Made by a program: the position numbers and the translations under genes. Shown here piece after piece: positions 40,801-54,438 of a DNA stretch of 64,000 nt; position 1 is the first letter of the stretch; every line of letters starts with the position of its first letter. Under the pieces are notes generated by a model, which saw nothing but the letters and a program-made list of their open reading frames with translations, had not been told where the DNA came from and did no database searches. The stretch covers positions 75,458,841-75,522,840 of the forward strand of contig OX388349.1 in the NCBI GenBank assembly GCA_947579665.1, read 5' to 3'. This DNA comes from Sympetrum striolatum (lineage: Eukaryota; Arthropoda; Insecta; Odonata; Libellulidae).

Positions 40801-42631
40801 GACCTTGGGGAGAGAGTACAACCAGGAAGGAATAAGTACAAAATGCATAGTAATTAAGATTTTGCATAGTTTAATTTGCTGTAAATAGTCCTTTTGTTCG
40901 CCATTGTTCCAAATATTAATTAATTTGCTCTTATTTCTTACAGTCTCTCCTTCGCTCTTATTTAGTTCACCTCTCCTCGAAAGAACGGGACTTGGACTAA
41001 ACCATGACGAAGAGACTGATGACGACCTTGGGCAGAGAGTACAACCAGGAAAGAATAAGTACAAAATGCATAGTAATTAAGATTTTACATAGTTTAATTT
41101 GCTGTAAATAGTCCTTTTGTTTGCCATTGTTCCAAATATTAATTAATTTGCTCTTATTTCTTACAGTCTCTCCTTCGCTCTTATTTAGTTCTACTCTCGT
41201 CGAACTAACGGGACTGGGACTAAACCAAGACGAAGAGACTGATGACGACCTTGGAAAGAGAGTACAACCAGGAAAGAATAAGTACAAAATGCATAGTAAT
41301 TAAGATTTTACATAGATTAATTTGCTGTAAATAGTCCTTTTGTTTGCCATTGTTCCAAATATTAATTCATTTGCTCTTATTTCTTACAGTCTCTCCTTCG
41401 CTCTTATTTAGTTCACCTCTCGTCAAACGAACGGGACTGGGACCAAACCATGACGAAGAGACTGATGATGAACATGGGGGAGAGTACAACCAGGAATGAT
41501 TAAGTACAAAATGCATAGTAATTAAGATTTTACATAGATTAATTTGCTGTAAATAGTTCTTTTGTTTGCCATTGTTCCAAATATTAATTAATTTGCTCTT
41601 ATTTCTTACAGTCTCTCCTTCGCTCTTATTTAGTTCACCTCACGTCGAACAAACGGGACTGGGACCAAACCATGACGAAGAGACTGATGACGACCTTGGG
41701 GAGGGAGTACAACCAGGAAAGAATAAGTACAAAATGCATAGTAATTAAGATTTTACATAGTTTAATTTGCTGTAAATAGTCCTTTTGTTTGCCATTGTCC
41801 AAATATTAATTAATTTGCTCTTATTTCTTACAGTCTCTCCATCGCTCTTATTTAGTTCACCTCTCGTCGAAAGAAAGGAACTGGGACTAAATCATGACGA
41901 AGAGACTGATGACGACCTTGGGGAGAGAGTACAACCAGGAATGAATAAGTACAAAATGCATAGTAATTAAGATTTTACATAGATTAATTTGCTGTAAATA
42001 GTTCTTTTGTTTGCCATTGTTCCAAATATTAATTAATTTGCTCTTATTTCTTACAGTCTCTCCTTCGCTCTTATTTAGTTCACCTCTCGTCGAACTAACG
42101 GGACTGGGACTAAACCAAGACGAAGAGACTGATGACGACCTTGGAAAGAGAGTACAACCAGGAAGGAATAAGTACAAAATGCATAGTAATTAAGATTTTA
42201 CATAGTTTAATTTGCTGTAAATAGTCCTTTTGTTTGCCATTGTTCCAAATATTAATTAATTTGCTCTTATTCCTTACAGTCTCTCTTTCGCTCTTATTTA
42301 GTTCACCTCTCGTCGAACGAACGGGACTGGGACCAAACCATGACGAAGAGACTGATGACGACCTTGGGGAGAGAGTACAACCAGGAAAGAATTCGTACAA
42401 AATGGATAGTATTTAAGATTTTATATAGTTTAGTTTGTTGTAAAAAGTCCTTTTGTTTGCCATTGTTCCAAATATTAATTCATTTGCTCTTTTTTCATTA
42501 TGTCTCTCCTTAGCTCTTATTTAGTTCACCTCCCGTCGAACGAACGGGACTGGGACCATACCATGACGAAGAGACTGATGACGACCTTGGGTTGAGAGTA
42601 CAACCAGGAAAGAATAAGTACAAAATGCATA

Positions 42632-42854
42632 GTAATAAAGATTTTATGTAGTTTAGTTTGTTGTAAATAGTCTTTTTGTTTGCTATTGTTTATAATAGTA
42701 ATTCATTTGCTCCCATTTCTTACTGCCTCTCCTTCGCTCTTATTTAGTTCACCTCTCGTCGAAAAAACGGGACTGGGACCAAACCATGACGAAGATACTG
42801 ATGACGACCTTGGGGAGAGAGTACAACCAGGAAGGAATAAGTACAAAATACATA
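42632..42854 (+). repeat. I-type marker monomer 5
   Basis: Lies 7797 bp (35 units) after the fourth. It shares GAAAAAACGGG with the monomer at 29263, which ties the two segmental-duplication copies together. Confidence 0.9.
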
Positions 42855-43969
42855 GTAATTAAGATTTTACATAGTGTAATTTGCTGTAAATAGTCCTTTT
42901 GTTCACCATTGTTCCAAATATTAATTAATTTGCTCTTATTTCTTACAGTCTCTCCTTTGCTCTTATTTAGTTCACCTCTCGTCGAACGAACGGGACTGGG
43001 ACCAAACCATGACCAAGAGACTGATGACGACATTGGGGAGACAGTACAACCAGGAAAGAATAAGTACAAAATGCATAGTAATTAAGATTTTACATAGTTT
43101 AAATTGCTGTATATAGTCCTTTTGTTTGTCATTGTTCCAAATATTAATTAATTTGCTCTTATTTCTTACAGTCTCTCCTTCGCTCTTATTTAGTTCACCT
43201 CTCGTCGAACGAACGGGACTGGGACCAAACCATGACGAAGAGACTGATGACGACCTTGGGGAGAGAGTACAACCAGGAAGGAATAAGTACAAAATGCATA
43301 GTAATTAAGATTTTACATAGTTTAATTTGCTGTAAATAGTCCTTTTGTTTGCCATTGTTCCAAATATTAATTAATTTGCTCTAATTTCTTACAGTCTCTC
43401 CTTCGCTCTTATTTAGTTCACCTCTCGTCGAACGAACGGGACTGGGACCAAACCATGACCAAGAGACTGATGACGACCTTGGTGAGAGAGTACAACCAGG
43501 AAAGAATAAGTACAAAATGCATAGTAATTAAGATTTTACATAGTTCCATTTGCTGTAAATAGTCCTATTGTTTGCCATTGTTCCAAATATTAATTAATTT
43601 GCTCTTATTTCTTACAGTCCCTCCTTCGCTCTTATTTAGTTCACCTCTCGTCGAACTAACGGGACTGGGACTAAACCAAGACAAAGAGACTGATGACGAC
43701 CTTGGAAAGAGAGTACAACCAGGAAAGAATAAGTAAAAAATGCATAGTAATTAAGATTTTACATAGATTAATTTGCTGTAAATAGTCCTATTGTTTGCCA
43801 TTGTTCCAAATATTAATTCATTTGCTCTTTCTTCATACTGCCTCTCCTTCGCTCTTATTTAGTTCACCTCTCGTCGAACGAACGGGACTTGGACCATACC
43901 ATGACGAAGAGACTGATGACGACCTTGGGGTGAGAGTACAACCAGGAAAGAATAAGTACAATTTGCATA

Positions 43970-44192
43970 GAAATAAAGATTTTATGTAGTTTAGTTTGTT
44001 GTAAATTGTCTTTTTGTTTGCTATTGTTTAAAATAGTAATTCATTTGCTCCCATTTCTTACTGCCTCTCCTTCGCTCTTATTTAGTTCACCTCTCGTCGA
44101 ACGAACGGGACTTGGACCAAACCATGACGAAGAGACTGATGACGATCTTGGGGAAAGAGTACAACCAGGAAAGAATAAGTACAAAATGCATA
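43970..44192 (+). repeat. K-type marker monomer 4
   Basis: Six units after the fifth I monomer; the shorter spacing reflects the two-unit deletion in this segmental copy. Has GTAAATTGTC. Confidence 0.88.
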
Positions 44193-47100
44193 GTAATTAA
44201 GATTTTACATAGTTTAGTTTGTTTAAATTGTCCTTTTGTTTGCCATTGTTCCATATATTAATTCATTTGCTCTTATTTCTTACTGACTCTCCTTCACTCT
44301 TATTTTGTTCACCTCTCGTCGAACGAACGGGACTGGGACCAAACCATGACGAAGATACTGATGACGACCTTGGGGAGAGAGTACAACCAGGAAGGAATAA
44401 GTACAAAATGCATAGCAATTATGATTTTACATAGATTAATTTGCTGTAAATAGTCCTATTGTTTGCCATTGTTCAAAATATTAATTAATTTGCTCTTATT
44501 TCTTACAGTCTTTCCTTCGCTCTTATTTAGTTCACCTCTCGTCGAAAGAACGGGACTGGGACTAAATCATGACGAAGAGACTGATTACGACCTAGGGGAG
44601 AGAGTACAACCTGGAAGGAATAAGTACAAAATGCATAGTAATTAAGATTTTTCATAGTTTAATTTGCTGTAAATAGTCCTTTTGTTTGCCATTGTTCCAT
44701 ATATTAATTCATTTGCTCTTATTTCTTAATGTCTCTCTTTCGCTCTTATTTAGTTCATCTCTAGACCAACGAACGGGACTGGGACTAAACCATGACGAAG
44801 AGACTGATGACGACCTTGGGGAGAGAGTACAACCTGGAAAGAATAAGTACAAAATGCATAGTAATTAAGATTTTACATAGTTTAATTTGCTGTAAATAAT
44901 CCTTTTTTTGCCATTGTTCCAAATATTAATTAATTTGCTCTTATTTCTTACAGTCTCTCCTTCGCTCTTATTTAGTTCACCTCTCGTCCAACGAAAGGGC
45001 CTGGGACTAAACCATGACGAAGAGACTGATAACGACCTTGGGGAGAGAGTACAACCAGGAAAGAATAAGTACAAAATGCATAGGAATTAAGATTTTACAT
45101 AGTTTAATTTGCTGAAAATAGTCCTTTTGTTTGCCATTGTTCCAAATATAAATTAATTTGCTCTTATTTCTTACAGTCTCTCCTTCGCTCTTATTTAGTT
45201 CACCTCTCGTCCAACGAACGGGTCTGGGACTAAACCATGACGAAGAGACTGATGACGACCTTGGGGAGAGAGTACAACCAGGAAAGAAAAAGTACAAAAT
45301 GCATAGTAATTAAGATTTTACTTAGTTTAATTTGCTGTAAATAGTCCTTTTGTTTGCCATTGTCCAAATATTAATTAATTTCTCTTATTTCTTACAGTCT
45401 CTCCATCGCTCTCATTTAGTTCGCCTCTCGTCGAAAGAAAGGAACTGGGACTAAATCATAACGAAGAGACTGTTGACGACCTTGGGAAGAGAGTACAACC
45501 AGGAAAGAATAAGTACAAAATGCATAGTAATTAAGATTTTGCATAGTTTAATTTGCTGTAAATAGTCCTTTTGTTCGCCATTGTTCCAAATATTAATTAA
45601 TTTGCTCTTATTTCTTACAGTCTCTCCTTCGCTCTTATTTAGTTCACCTCACGTCGAACAAATGGGACTGGGACCAAACCATGACGAAGAGACTGATGAC
45701 GACCTTGGGGAGAGAGTACAACCAGGAAAGAATAAGTACAAAATGCATAGTAATTAAGATTTTACATAGTTTAATTTTCTGTAAATAGTCCTTTTGTTTC
45801 CCATTGTTCCAAATATTAATTAATTTGCTCTTATTTCTTACAGTCTCTCCTTCGCTCTTATTTAGTTCACCTCTCGTCGAAAGAGCATGACTGGGACTAA
45901 ATCATGACGAAGAGACTGATGACGACCTTGGGGAGAGAGTACAACCAGGAAAGAATAAGTACAAAATGCATAGTAATTAAGATTTTACATAGTTTGATTT
46001 GCTGTAAATAGTCCTTTTGTTTGCCATTGTCCAAATATTAATTAATTTGTTCTTATTTCTTACAGTCTCTCCATCGCTCTTATTTATTTCACCTCTCGTC
46101 GAAAGTAAGGAACTGGGACTAAATCATGACGAAGAGACTGATGACAACCTTGGGGAGAGAGTACAACCAGAAAAGAATAAGTACAAAATGCATAGTAATT
46201 AAGATTTTGCATAGTTTAATTTGCTGTAAATAGTCCTTTTGTTCGCCATTGTTCCAAATATTAATTAATTTGCTCTTATTTCTTACAGTCTCTCCTTCGC
46301 TCTTATTTAGTTCACCTCACGTCGAACAAACGGGACTGGGACCAAACCATGACGAAGAGACTGATGACGACCTTGGGGAGAGAGTACAACCAGGAAAGAA
46401 TAAGTACAAAATGCATAGTAATTAAGATTTTACATAGTTTAATTTTCTGTAAATAGTCCTTTTGTTTGCCATTGTTCCAAATATTAATTAATTTGCTCTT
46501 ATTTCTTACAGTCTCTCCTTCGCTCTTATTTAGTTCACCTCTCGTCCAACGAAAGGGACTGCGACTAAACCATGACGAAGAGACTGATAACGACCTTGGG
46601 GAGAGAGTACAACCAGGAAAGAATAAGTACAAAATGCATAGTAATTAAGATTTTGCATAGTTTAATTTGCTGTAAATAGTCCTTTTGTTTGCCATTGTCC
46701 AAATATTAATTAATTTGCTCTTATTTCTTACAGTCTCTCCATCGCTCTTATTTAGTTCACCTCTCGTCGAAAGAAAGGAACTGGGACTAAATCATGACGA
46801 AGAGACTGATGACGACCTTGGGGAGAGAGTACAACCAGGAAAGAATAAGTACAATATGCATAGTAATTAAGATTTTGCATAGTTTAATATGCTGTAAATA
46901 GTCCTTTTGTTCGCCATTGTTCCAAATATTAATTAATTTGCTCTTATTTCTTACAGTCTCTCCATCGCTCTTATTTAGTTCACCTCTCGTCGAAAGAAAG
47001 GAACTGGGACTAAATCATGACGAAGAGACTGATGACGACCTTGGGGAGAGAGTACAACCAGGAATGAATAAGTACAAAATGCATAGTAATTAAGATTTTA

Positions 47101-47754
47101 CATAGATTAATTTGCTGTAAATAGTTCTTTTGTTTGCCATTGTTCCAAATATTAATTAATTTGCTCTTATTTCTTACAGTCTCTCCTTCGCTCTTATTTA
47201 GTTCACCTCTCGTCGAACTAACGGGACTGGGACTAAACCAAGACGAAGAGACTGATGACGACCTTGGAAAGAGAGTACAACCAGGAAGGAATAAGTACAA
47301 AATGCATAGTAATTAAGATTTTACATAGTTTAATTTGCTGTAAATAGTCCTTTTGTTTGCCATTGTTCCAAATATTAATTAATTTGCTCTTATTCCTTAC
47401 AGTCTCTCTTTCGCTCTTATTTAGTTCACCTCTCGTCGAACGAACGGGACTGGGACCAAACCATGACGAAGAGACTGATGACGACCTTGGGGAGAGAGTA
47501 CAACCAGGAAAGAATTCGTACAAAATGGATAGTATTTAAGATTTTATATAGTTTAGTTTGTTGTAAAAAGTCCTTTTGTTTGCCATTGTTCCAAATATTA
47601 ATTCATTTGCTCTTTTTTCATTATGTCTCTCCTTAGCTCTTATTTAGTTCACCTCCCGTCGAACGAACGGGACTGGGACCATACCATGACGAAGAGACTG
47701 ATGACGACCTTGGGTTGAGAGTACAACCAGGAAAGAATAAGTACAAAATGCATA

Positions 47755-47977
47755 GTAATAAAGATTTTATGTAGTTTAGTTTGTTGTAAATAGTCTTTTT
47801 GTTTGCTATTGTTTATAATAGTAATTCATTTGCTCCCATTTCTTACTGCCTCTCCTTCGCTCTTATTTAGTTCACCTCTCGTCGAAAAAACGGGACTGGG
47901 ACCAAACCATGACGAAGATACTGATGACGACCTTGGGGAGAGAGTACAACCAGGAAGGAATAAGTACAAAATACATA
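47755..47977 (+). repeat. I-type marker monomer 6
   Basis: Tandem-duplicate partner of the fifth, 5123 bp away, with the same sequence. Confidence 0.9.
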
Positions 47978-49092
47978 GTAATTAAGATTTTACATAGTGT
48001 AATTTGCTGTAAATAGTCCTTTTGTTCACCATTGTTCCAAATATTAATTAATTTGCTCTTATTTCTTACAGTCTCTCCTTTGCTCTTATTTAGTTCACCT
48101 CTCGTCGAACGAACGGGACTGGGACCAAACCATGACCAAGAGACTGATGACGACATTGGGGAGACAGTACAACCAGGAAAGAATAAGTACAAAATGCATA
48201 GTAATTAAGATTTTACATAGTTTAAATTGCTGTATATAGTCCTTTTGTTTGTCATTGTTCCAAATATTAATTAATTTGCTCTTATTTCTTACAGTCTCTC
48301 CTTCGCTCTTATTTAGTTCACCTCTCGTCGAACGAACGGGACTGGGACCAAACCATGACGAAGAGACTGATGACGACCTTGGGGAGAGAGTACAACCAGG
48401 AAGGAATAAGTACAAAATGCATAGTAATTAAGATTTTACATAGTTTAATTTGCTGTAAATAGTCCTTTTGTTTGCCATTGTTCCAAATATTAATTAATTT
48501 GCTCTAATTTCTTACAGTCTCTCCTTCGCTCTTATTTAGTTCACCTCTCGTCGAACGAACGGGACTGGGACCAAACCATGACCAAGAGACTGATGACGAC
48601 CTTGGTGAGAGAGTACAACCAGGAAAGAATAAGTACAAAATGCATAGTAATTAAGATTTTACATAGTTCCATTTGCTGTAAATAGTCCTATTGTTTGCCA
48701 TTGTTCCAAATATTAATTAATTTGCTCTTATTTCTTACAGTCCCTCCTTCGCTCTTATTTAGTTCACCTCTCGTCGAACTAACGGGACTGGGACTAAACC
48801 AAGACAAAGAGACTGATGACGACCTTGGAAAGAGAGTACAACCAGGAAAGAATAAGTAAAAAATGCATAGTAATTAAGATTTTACATAGATTAATTTGCT
48901 GTAAATAGTCCTATTGTTTGCCATTGTTCCAAATATTAATTCATTTGCTCTTTCTTCATACTGCCTCTCCTTCGCTCTTATTTAGTTCACCTCTCGTCGA
49001 ACGAACGGGACTTGGACCATACCATGACGAAGAGACTGATGACGACCTTGGGGTGAGAGTACAACCAGGAAAGAATAAGTACAATTTGCATA

Positions 49093-49315
49093 GAAATAAA
49101 GATTTTATGTAGTTTAGTTTGTTGTAAATTGTCTTTTTGTTTGCTATTGTTTAAAATAGTAATTCATTTGCTCCCATTTCTTACTGCCTCTCCTTCGCTC
49201 TTATTTAGTTCACCTCTCGTCGAACGAACGGGACTTGGACCAAACCATGACGAAGAGACTGATGACGATCTTGGGGAAAGAGTACAACCAGGAAAGAATA
49301 AGTACAAAATGCATA
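49093..49315 (+). repeat. K-type marker monomer 5
   Basis: Exact partner of the fourth at the 5123-bp period. Confidence 0.88.
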
Positions 49316-52187
49316 GTAATTAAGATTTTACATAGTTTAGTTTGTTTAAATTGTCCTTTTGTTTGCCATTGTTCCATATATTAATTCATTTGCTCTTATT
49401 TCTTACTGACTCTCCTTCACTCTTATTTTGTTCACCTCTCGTCGAACGAACGGGACTGGGACCAAACCATGACGAAGATACTGATGACGACCTTGGGGAG
49501 AGAGTACAACCAGGAAGGAATAAGTACAAAATGCATAGCAATTATGATTTTACATAGATTAATTTGCTGTAAATAGTCCTATTGTTTGCCATTGTTCAAA
49601 ATATTAATTAATTTGCTCTTATTTCTTACAGTCTTTCCTTCGCTCTTATTTAGTTCACCTCTCGTCGAAAGAACGGGACTGGGACTAAATCATGACGAAG
49701 AGACTGATTACGACCTAGGGGAGAGAGTACAACCTGGAAGGAATAAGTACAAAATGCATAGTAATTAAGATTTTTCATAGTTTAATTTGCTGTAAATAGT
49801 CCTTTTGTTTGCCATTGTTCCATATATTAATTCATTTGCTCTTATTTCTTAATGTCTCTCTTTCGCTCTTATTTAGTTCATCTCTAGACCAACGAACGGG
49901 ACTGGGACTAAACCATGACGAAGAGACTGATGACGACCTTGGGGAGAGAGTACAACCTGGAAAGAATAAGTACAAAATGCATAGTAATTAAGATTTTACA
50001 TAGTTTAATTTGCTGTAAATAATCCTTTTTTTGCCATTGTTCCAAATATTAATTAATTTGCTCTTATTTCTTACAGTCTCTCCTTCGCTCTTATTTAGTT
50101 CACCTCTCGTCCAACGAAAGGGCCTGGGACTAAACCATGACGAAGAGACTGATAACGACCTTGGGGAGAGAGTACAACCAGGAAAGAATAAGTACAAAAT
50201 GCATAGGAATTAAGATTTTACATAGTTTAATTTGCTGAAAATAGTCCTTTTGTTTGCCATTGTTCCAAATATAAATTAATTTGCTCTTATTTCTTACAGT
50301 CTCTCCTTCGCTCTTATTTAGTTCACCTCTCGTCCAACGAACGGGTCTGGGACTAAACCATGACGAAGAGACTGATGACGACCTTGGGGAGAGAGTACAA
50401 CCAGGAAAGAAAAAGTACAAAATGCATAGTAATTAAGATTTTACTTAGTTTAATTTGCTGTAAATAGTCCTTTTGTTTGCCATTGTCCAAATATTAATTA
50501 ATTTCTCTTATTTCTTACAGTCTCTCCATTGCTCTCATTTAGTTCGCCTCTCGTCGAAAGAAAGGAACTGGGACTAAATCATAACGAAGAGACTGTTGAC
50601 GACCTTGGGAAGAGAGTACAACCAGGAAAGAATAAGTACAAAATGCATAGTAATTAAGATTTTGCATAGTTTAATTTGCTGTAAATAGTCCTTTTGTTCG
50701 CCATTGTTCCAAATATTAATTAATTTGCTCTTATTTCTTACAGTCTCTCCTTCGCTCTTATTTAGTTCACCTCACGTCGAACAAATGGGACTGGGACCAA
50801 ACCATGACGAAGAGACTGATGACGACCTTGGGGAGAGAGTACAACCAGGAAAGAATAAGTACAAAATGCATAGTAATTAAGATTTTACATAGTTTAATTT
50901 TCTGTAAATAGTCCTTTTGTTTCCCATTGTTCCAAATATTAATTAATTTGCTCTTATTTCTTACAGTCTCTCCTTCGCTCTTATTTAGTTCACCTCTCGT
51001 CGAAAGAGCATGACTGGGACTAAATCATGACGAAGAGACTGATGACGACCTTGGGGAGAGAGTACAACCAGGAAAGAATAAGTACAAAATGCATAGTAAT
51101 TAAGATTTTACATAGTTTGATTTGCTGTAAATAGTCCTTTTGTTTGCCATTGTCCAAATATTAATTAATTTGTTCTTATTTCTTACAGTCTCTCCATCGC
51201 TCTTATTTATTTCACCTCTCGTCGAAAGTAAGGAACTGGGACTAAATCATGACGAAGAGACTGATGACAACCTTGGGGAGAGAGTACAACCAGAAAAGAA
51301 TAAGTACAAAATGCATAGTAATTAAGATTTTGCATAGTTTAATTTGCTGTAAATAGTCCTTTTGTTCGCCATTGTTCCAAATATTAATTAATTTGCTCTT
51401 ATTTCTTACAGTCTCTCCTTCGCTCTTATTTAGTTCACCTCACGTCGAACAAACGGGACTGGGACCAAACCATGACGAAGAGACTGATGACGACCTTGGG
51501 GAGAGAGTACAACCAGGAAAGAATAAGTACAAAATGCATAGTAATTAAGATTTTACATAGTTTAATTTTCTGTAAATAGTCCTTTTGTTTGCCATTGTTC
51601 CAAATATTAATTAATTTGCTCTTATTTCTTACAGTCTCTCCTTCGCTCTTATTTAGTTCACCTCTCGTCCAACGAAAGGGACTGCGACTAAACCATGACG
51701 AAGAGACTGATAACGACCTTGGGGAGAGAGTACAACCAGGAAAGAATAAGTACAAAATGCATAGTAATTAAGATTTTGCATAGTTTAATTTGCTGTAAAT
51801 AGTCCTTTTGTTTGCCATTGTCCAAATATTAATTAATTTGCTCTTATTTCTTACAGTCTCTCCATCGCTCTTATTTAGTTCACCTCTCGTCGAAAGAAAG
51901 GAACTGGGACTAAATCATGACGAAGAGACTGATGACGACCTTGGGGAGAGAGTACAACCAGGAAAGAATAAGTACAATATGCATAGTAATTAAGATTTTG
52001 CATAGTTTAATATGCTGTAAATAGTCCTTTTGTTCGCCATTGTTCCAAATATTAATTAATTTGCTCTTATTTCTTACAGTCTCTCCATCGCTCTTATTTA
52101 GTTCACCTCTCGTCGAAAGAAAGGAACTGGGACTAAATCATGACGAAGAGACTGATGACGACCTTGGGGAGAGAGTACAACCAGGAA

Positions 52188-53030
52188 AGAATAAGTAAAA
52201 AATGCTTAGTGTTTAAGATTTTATTTAGTTTAGTTTGTTTTAAAAAGTCCTTTTGTTTGCCATTGTTCCAAATATGAATTCATTTGCTCTTTTTTCATAC
52301 TGTCTCTCCTTCGCTCTTATTTAGTTCACCTCTTGTCGAACGAACGGGACTGGGACCAAACCATGACGAAGAGACTGATGACGACCTTGGGTTGAGAGTA
52401 CAACCAGGAAAGAATTTGTACAAAATGGATAGTATTTAAGATTTTATATAGTTTAGTTTGTTGTAAAAAGTCCTTTTGTTTGCCATTGTTCTAAATATTA
52501 ATTCATTTGCTCTTTTTTCATTATGTCTCTCCTTAGCTCTTATTTAGTTCACCTCCCGTCGAACGAACGGGACTGGGACCATACCATGACGAAGAGACTG
52601 ATGACGACCTTGGGTTGAGAGTACAACCAGGAAAGAATAAGTACAAAATGCATAGTAATAAAGATTTTATGTAGTTTAGTTTGTTGTAAATAGTCTTTTT
52701 GTTTGCTATTGTTTATAATAGTAATTCATTTGCTCCCATTTCTTACTGCCTCTCCTTCGCTCTTATTTAGTTCACCTCTCGTCGAACAAACGGGACTGGG
52801 ACCAAACCATGACGAAGATACTGATGACGACCTTGGGGAGAGAGTACAACCAGGAAGGAATAAGTACAAAATATATAGTAATTAAGATTTTACATAGTGT
52901 AATTTGCTGTAAATAGTCCTTTTGTTCGCCATTGGTCCAAATATTAATTAATTTGCTCTTATTTCTTACTGTCTCTCCTTCGCTTTTATTTAGTTCACCT
53001 CTCGTCGAACGAACGGGACTGGGACCAAAC
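52188..53030 (+). repeat. Diverged T-rich units between the two large duplications
   Basis: This segment runs through a GTAAAAAATGCTTAG unit, a TTTTTTCATTATG unit with TCTCCTTAGCTC, and the last I unit. The EcoRI site found two units before other I units has become GAATTTG here. A different GAATTC lies at 52276 (ATATGAATTCATTTG). Confidence 0.85.
52655..52877 (+). repeat. I-type marker monomer 7
   Basis: Lies 4900 bp (22 units) after the sixth. It has GAACAAACGGG and AAATATATAG, like the monomer at 34835. It is the last I unit in the window. Confidence 0.9.
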
Positions 53031-54215
53031 CATGACGAAGAGACTGATGACGACCTTGGGGAGAGAGTACAACCAGGAAGGAATAAGTACAAAATGCATA
53101 GTAATTAAGATTTTACATAGTTTAATTTGCTGTAAATAGTCCTTTTGTTTGCCATTGTTCCAAATATTAATTAATTTGCTCTTATTTCTTACAGTCTCTC
53201 CTTTGCTCTTATTTAGTTCACCTCTCGTCGAACGAACGGGACTGGGACCAAACTATGACCAAGAGACTGATGACGACATTGGGGAGACAGTACAACCAGG
53301 AAAGAATAAGTACAAAATGCATAGTAATTAAGATTTTACATAGTTTAAATTGCTGTATATAGTCCTCTTGTTTGTCATTGTTCCAAATATTAATTAATTT
53401 GCTCTTATTTCTTACAGTCTCTCCTTCGCTCTTATTTAGTTCACCTCTCGTCGAACGAACGGGACTGGGACCAAACCATGACGAAGAGACTGATGACGAC
53501 CTTGGGGAGAGAGTACAACCAGGAAGGAATAAGTACAAAATGCATAGTAATTAAGATTTTACATAGTTTAATTTGCTGTAAATAGTCCTTTTGTTTGCCA
53601 TTGTTCCAAATATTAATTAATTTGCTCTTATTTCTTACAGTCTCTCCTTCGCTCTTATTTAGTTCACCTCTCGTCGAACGAACGGGACTGGGACCAAACC
53701 ATGACCAAGAGACTGATGACGACCTTGGGGAGAGAGTACAACCAGGAAAGAATAAGTACAAAATGCATAGTAATTAAGATTTTACATAGTTCAATTTGCT
53801 GTAAATAGTCCTATTGTTTGCCATTGTTCCAAATATTAATTAATTTGCTCTTATTTCTTACAGTCTCTCCTTCGCTCTTATTTAGTTCACCTCTCGTCGA
53901 ACTAACGGGACTGGGACTAATCCAAGACAAAGAGACTGATGACGACCTTGGAAAGAGAGTACAACCAGGAAAGAATAAGTACAAAATGCATAGTAATTAA
54001 GATTTTACATAGATTAATTTGCTGTAAATATTCCTATTGTTTGCCATTGTTCCAAATATTAATTCATTTGCTCTTTTTTCATACTGCCTCTCCTTCGCTC
54101 TTATTTAGTTCACCTCTCGTCGAACGAACGGGACTGGGACCATACCATGACGAAGAGACTGATGACGACCTTGGGGTGAGAGTACAACCAGGAAAGAATA
54201 AGTACAAATTGCATA

Positions 54216-54438
54216 GAAATAAAGATTTTATGTAGTTTAGTTTGTTGTAAATAGTCTTTTTGTTTGCTATTGTTTAAAATAGTAATTCATTTGCTCCCAT
54301 TTCTTACTGCCTCTCCTTCGCTCTTATTTAGTTCACCTCTCGTCGAACGAACGGGACTGGGACCAAACCATGAAGAAGAGACTGATGACGATCTTGGGGA
54401 AAGAGTGCAACTAGGAAAGAATAAGTACAAAATGCATA
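54216..54438 (+). repeat. K-type marker monomer 6
   Basis: Seven units after the last I monomer. Has CATGAAGAAGAG and GTGCAACTAGG. Confidence 0.88.

Larger units (their letters stand above)
40801..46950 (+). repeat. Segmental duplication, copy B (partner about 27.4-34.0 kb)
   Basis: It carries the same ordered markers as copy A but lacks two units after the I unit. The TTGTTCACC spacer near 42901 joins directly to a unit with CTCCTTTGCTC and CATGACCAAGAG, which in copy A lies two units further on. It overlaps the start of the 5123-bp tandem duplication, so the long-range copying came before that duplication. Confidence 0.83.
41798..52187 (+). repeat. 23-unit higher-order repeat, period 5123 bp, two nearly identical copies
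   Basis: Copy one is 41798-46920 and copy two 46921-52043, with identity continuing to 52187. The left limit is the loss of a T in ATTGTCC at 41797/41798, which separates the copies. The right limit is GGAATG versus GGAAAG at 47065 and 52188. The only internal difference I noticed is C at 45407 versus T at 50530. Markers include the I units (42632 and 47755), K units (43970 and 49093), EcoRI sites (42389 and 47512) and TGA units (45891 and about 51014). Such near-identity points to a very recent unequal exchange. Confidence 0.93.
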
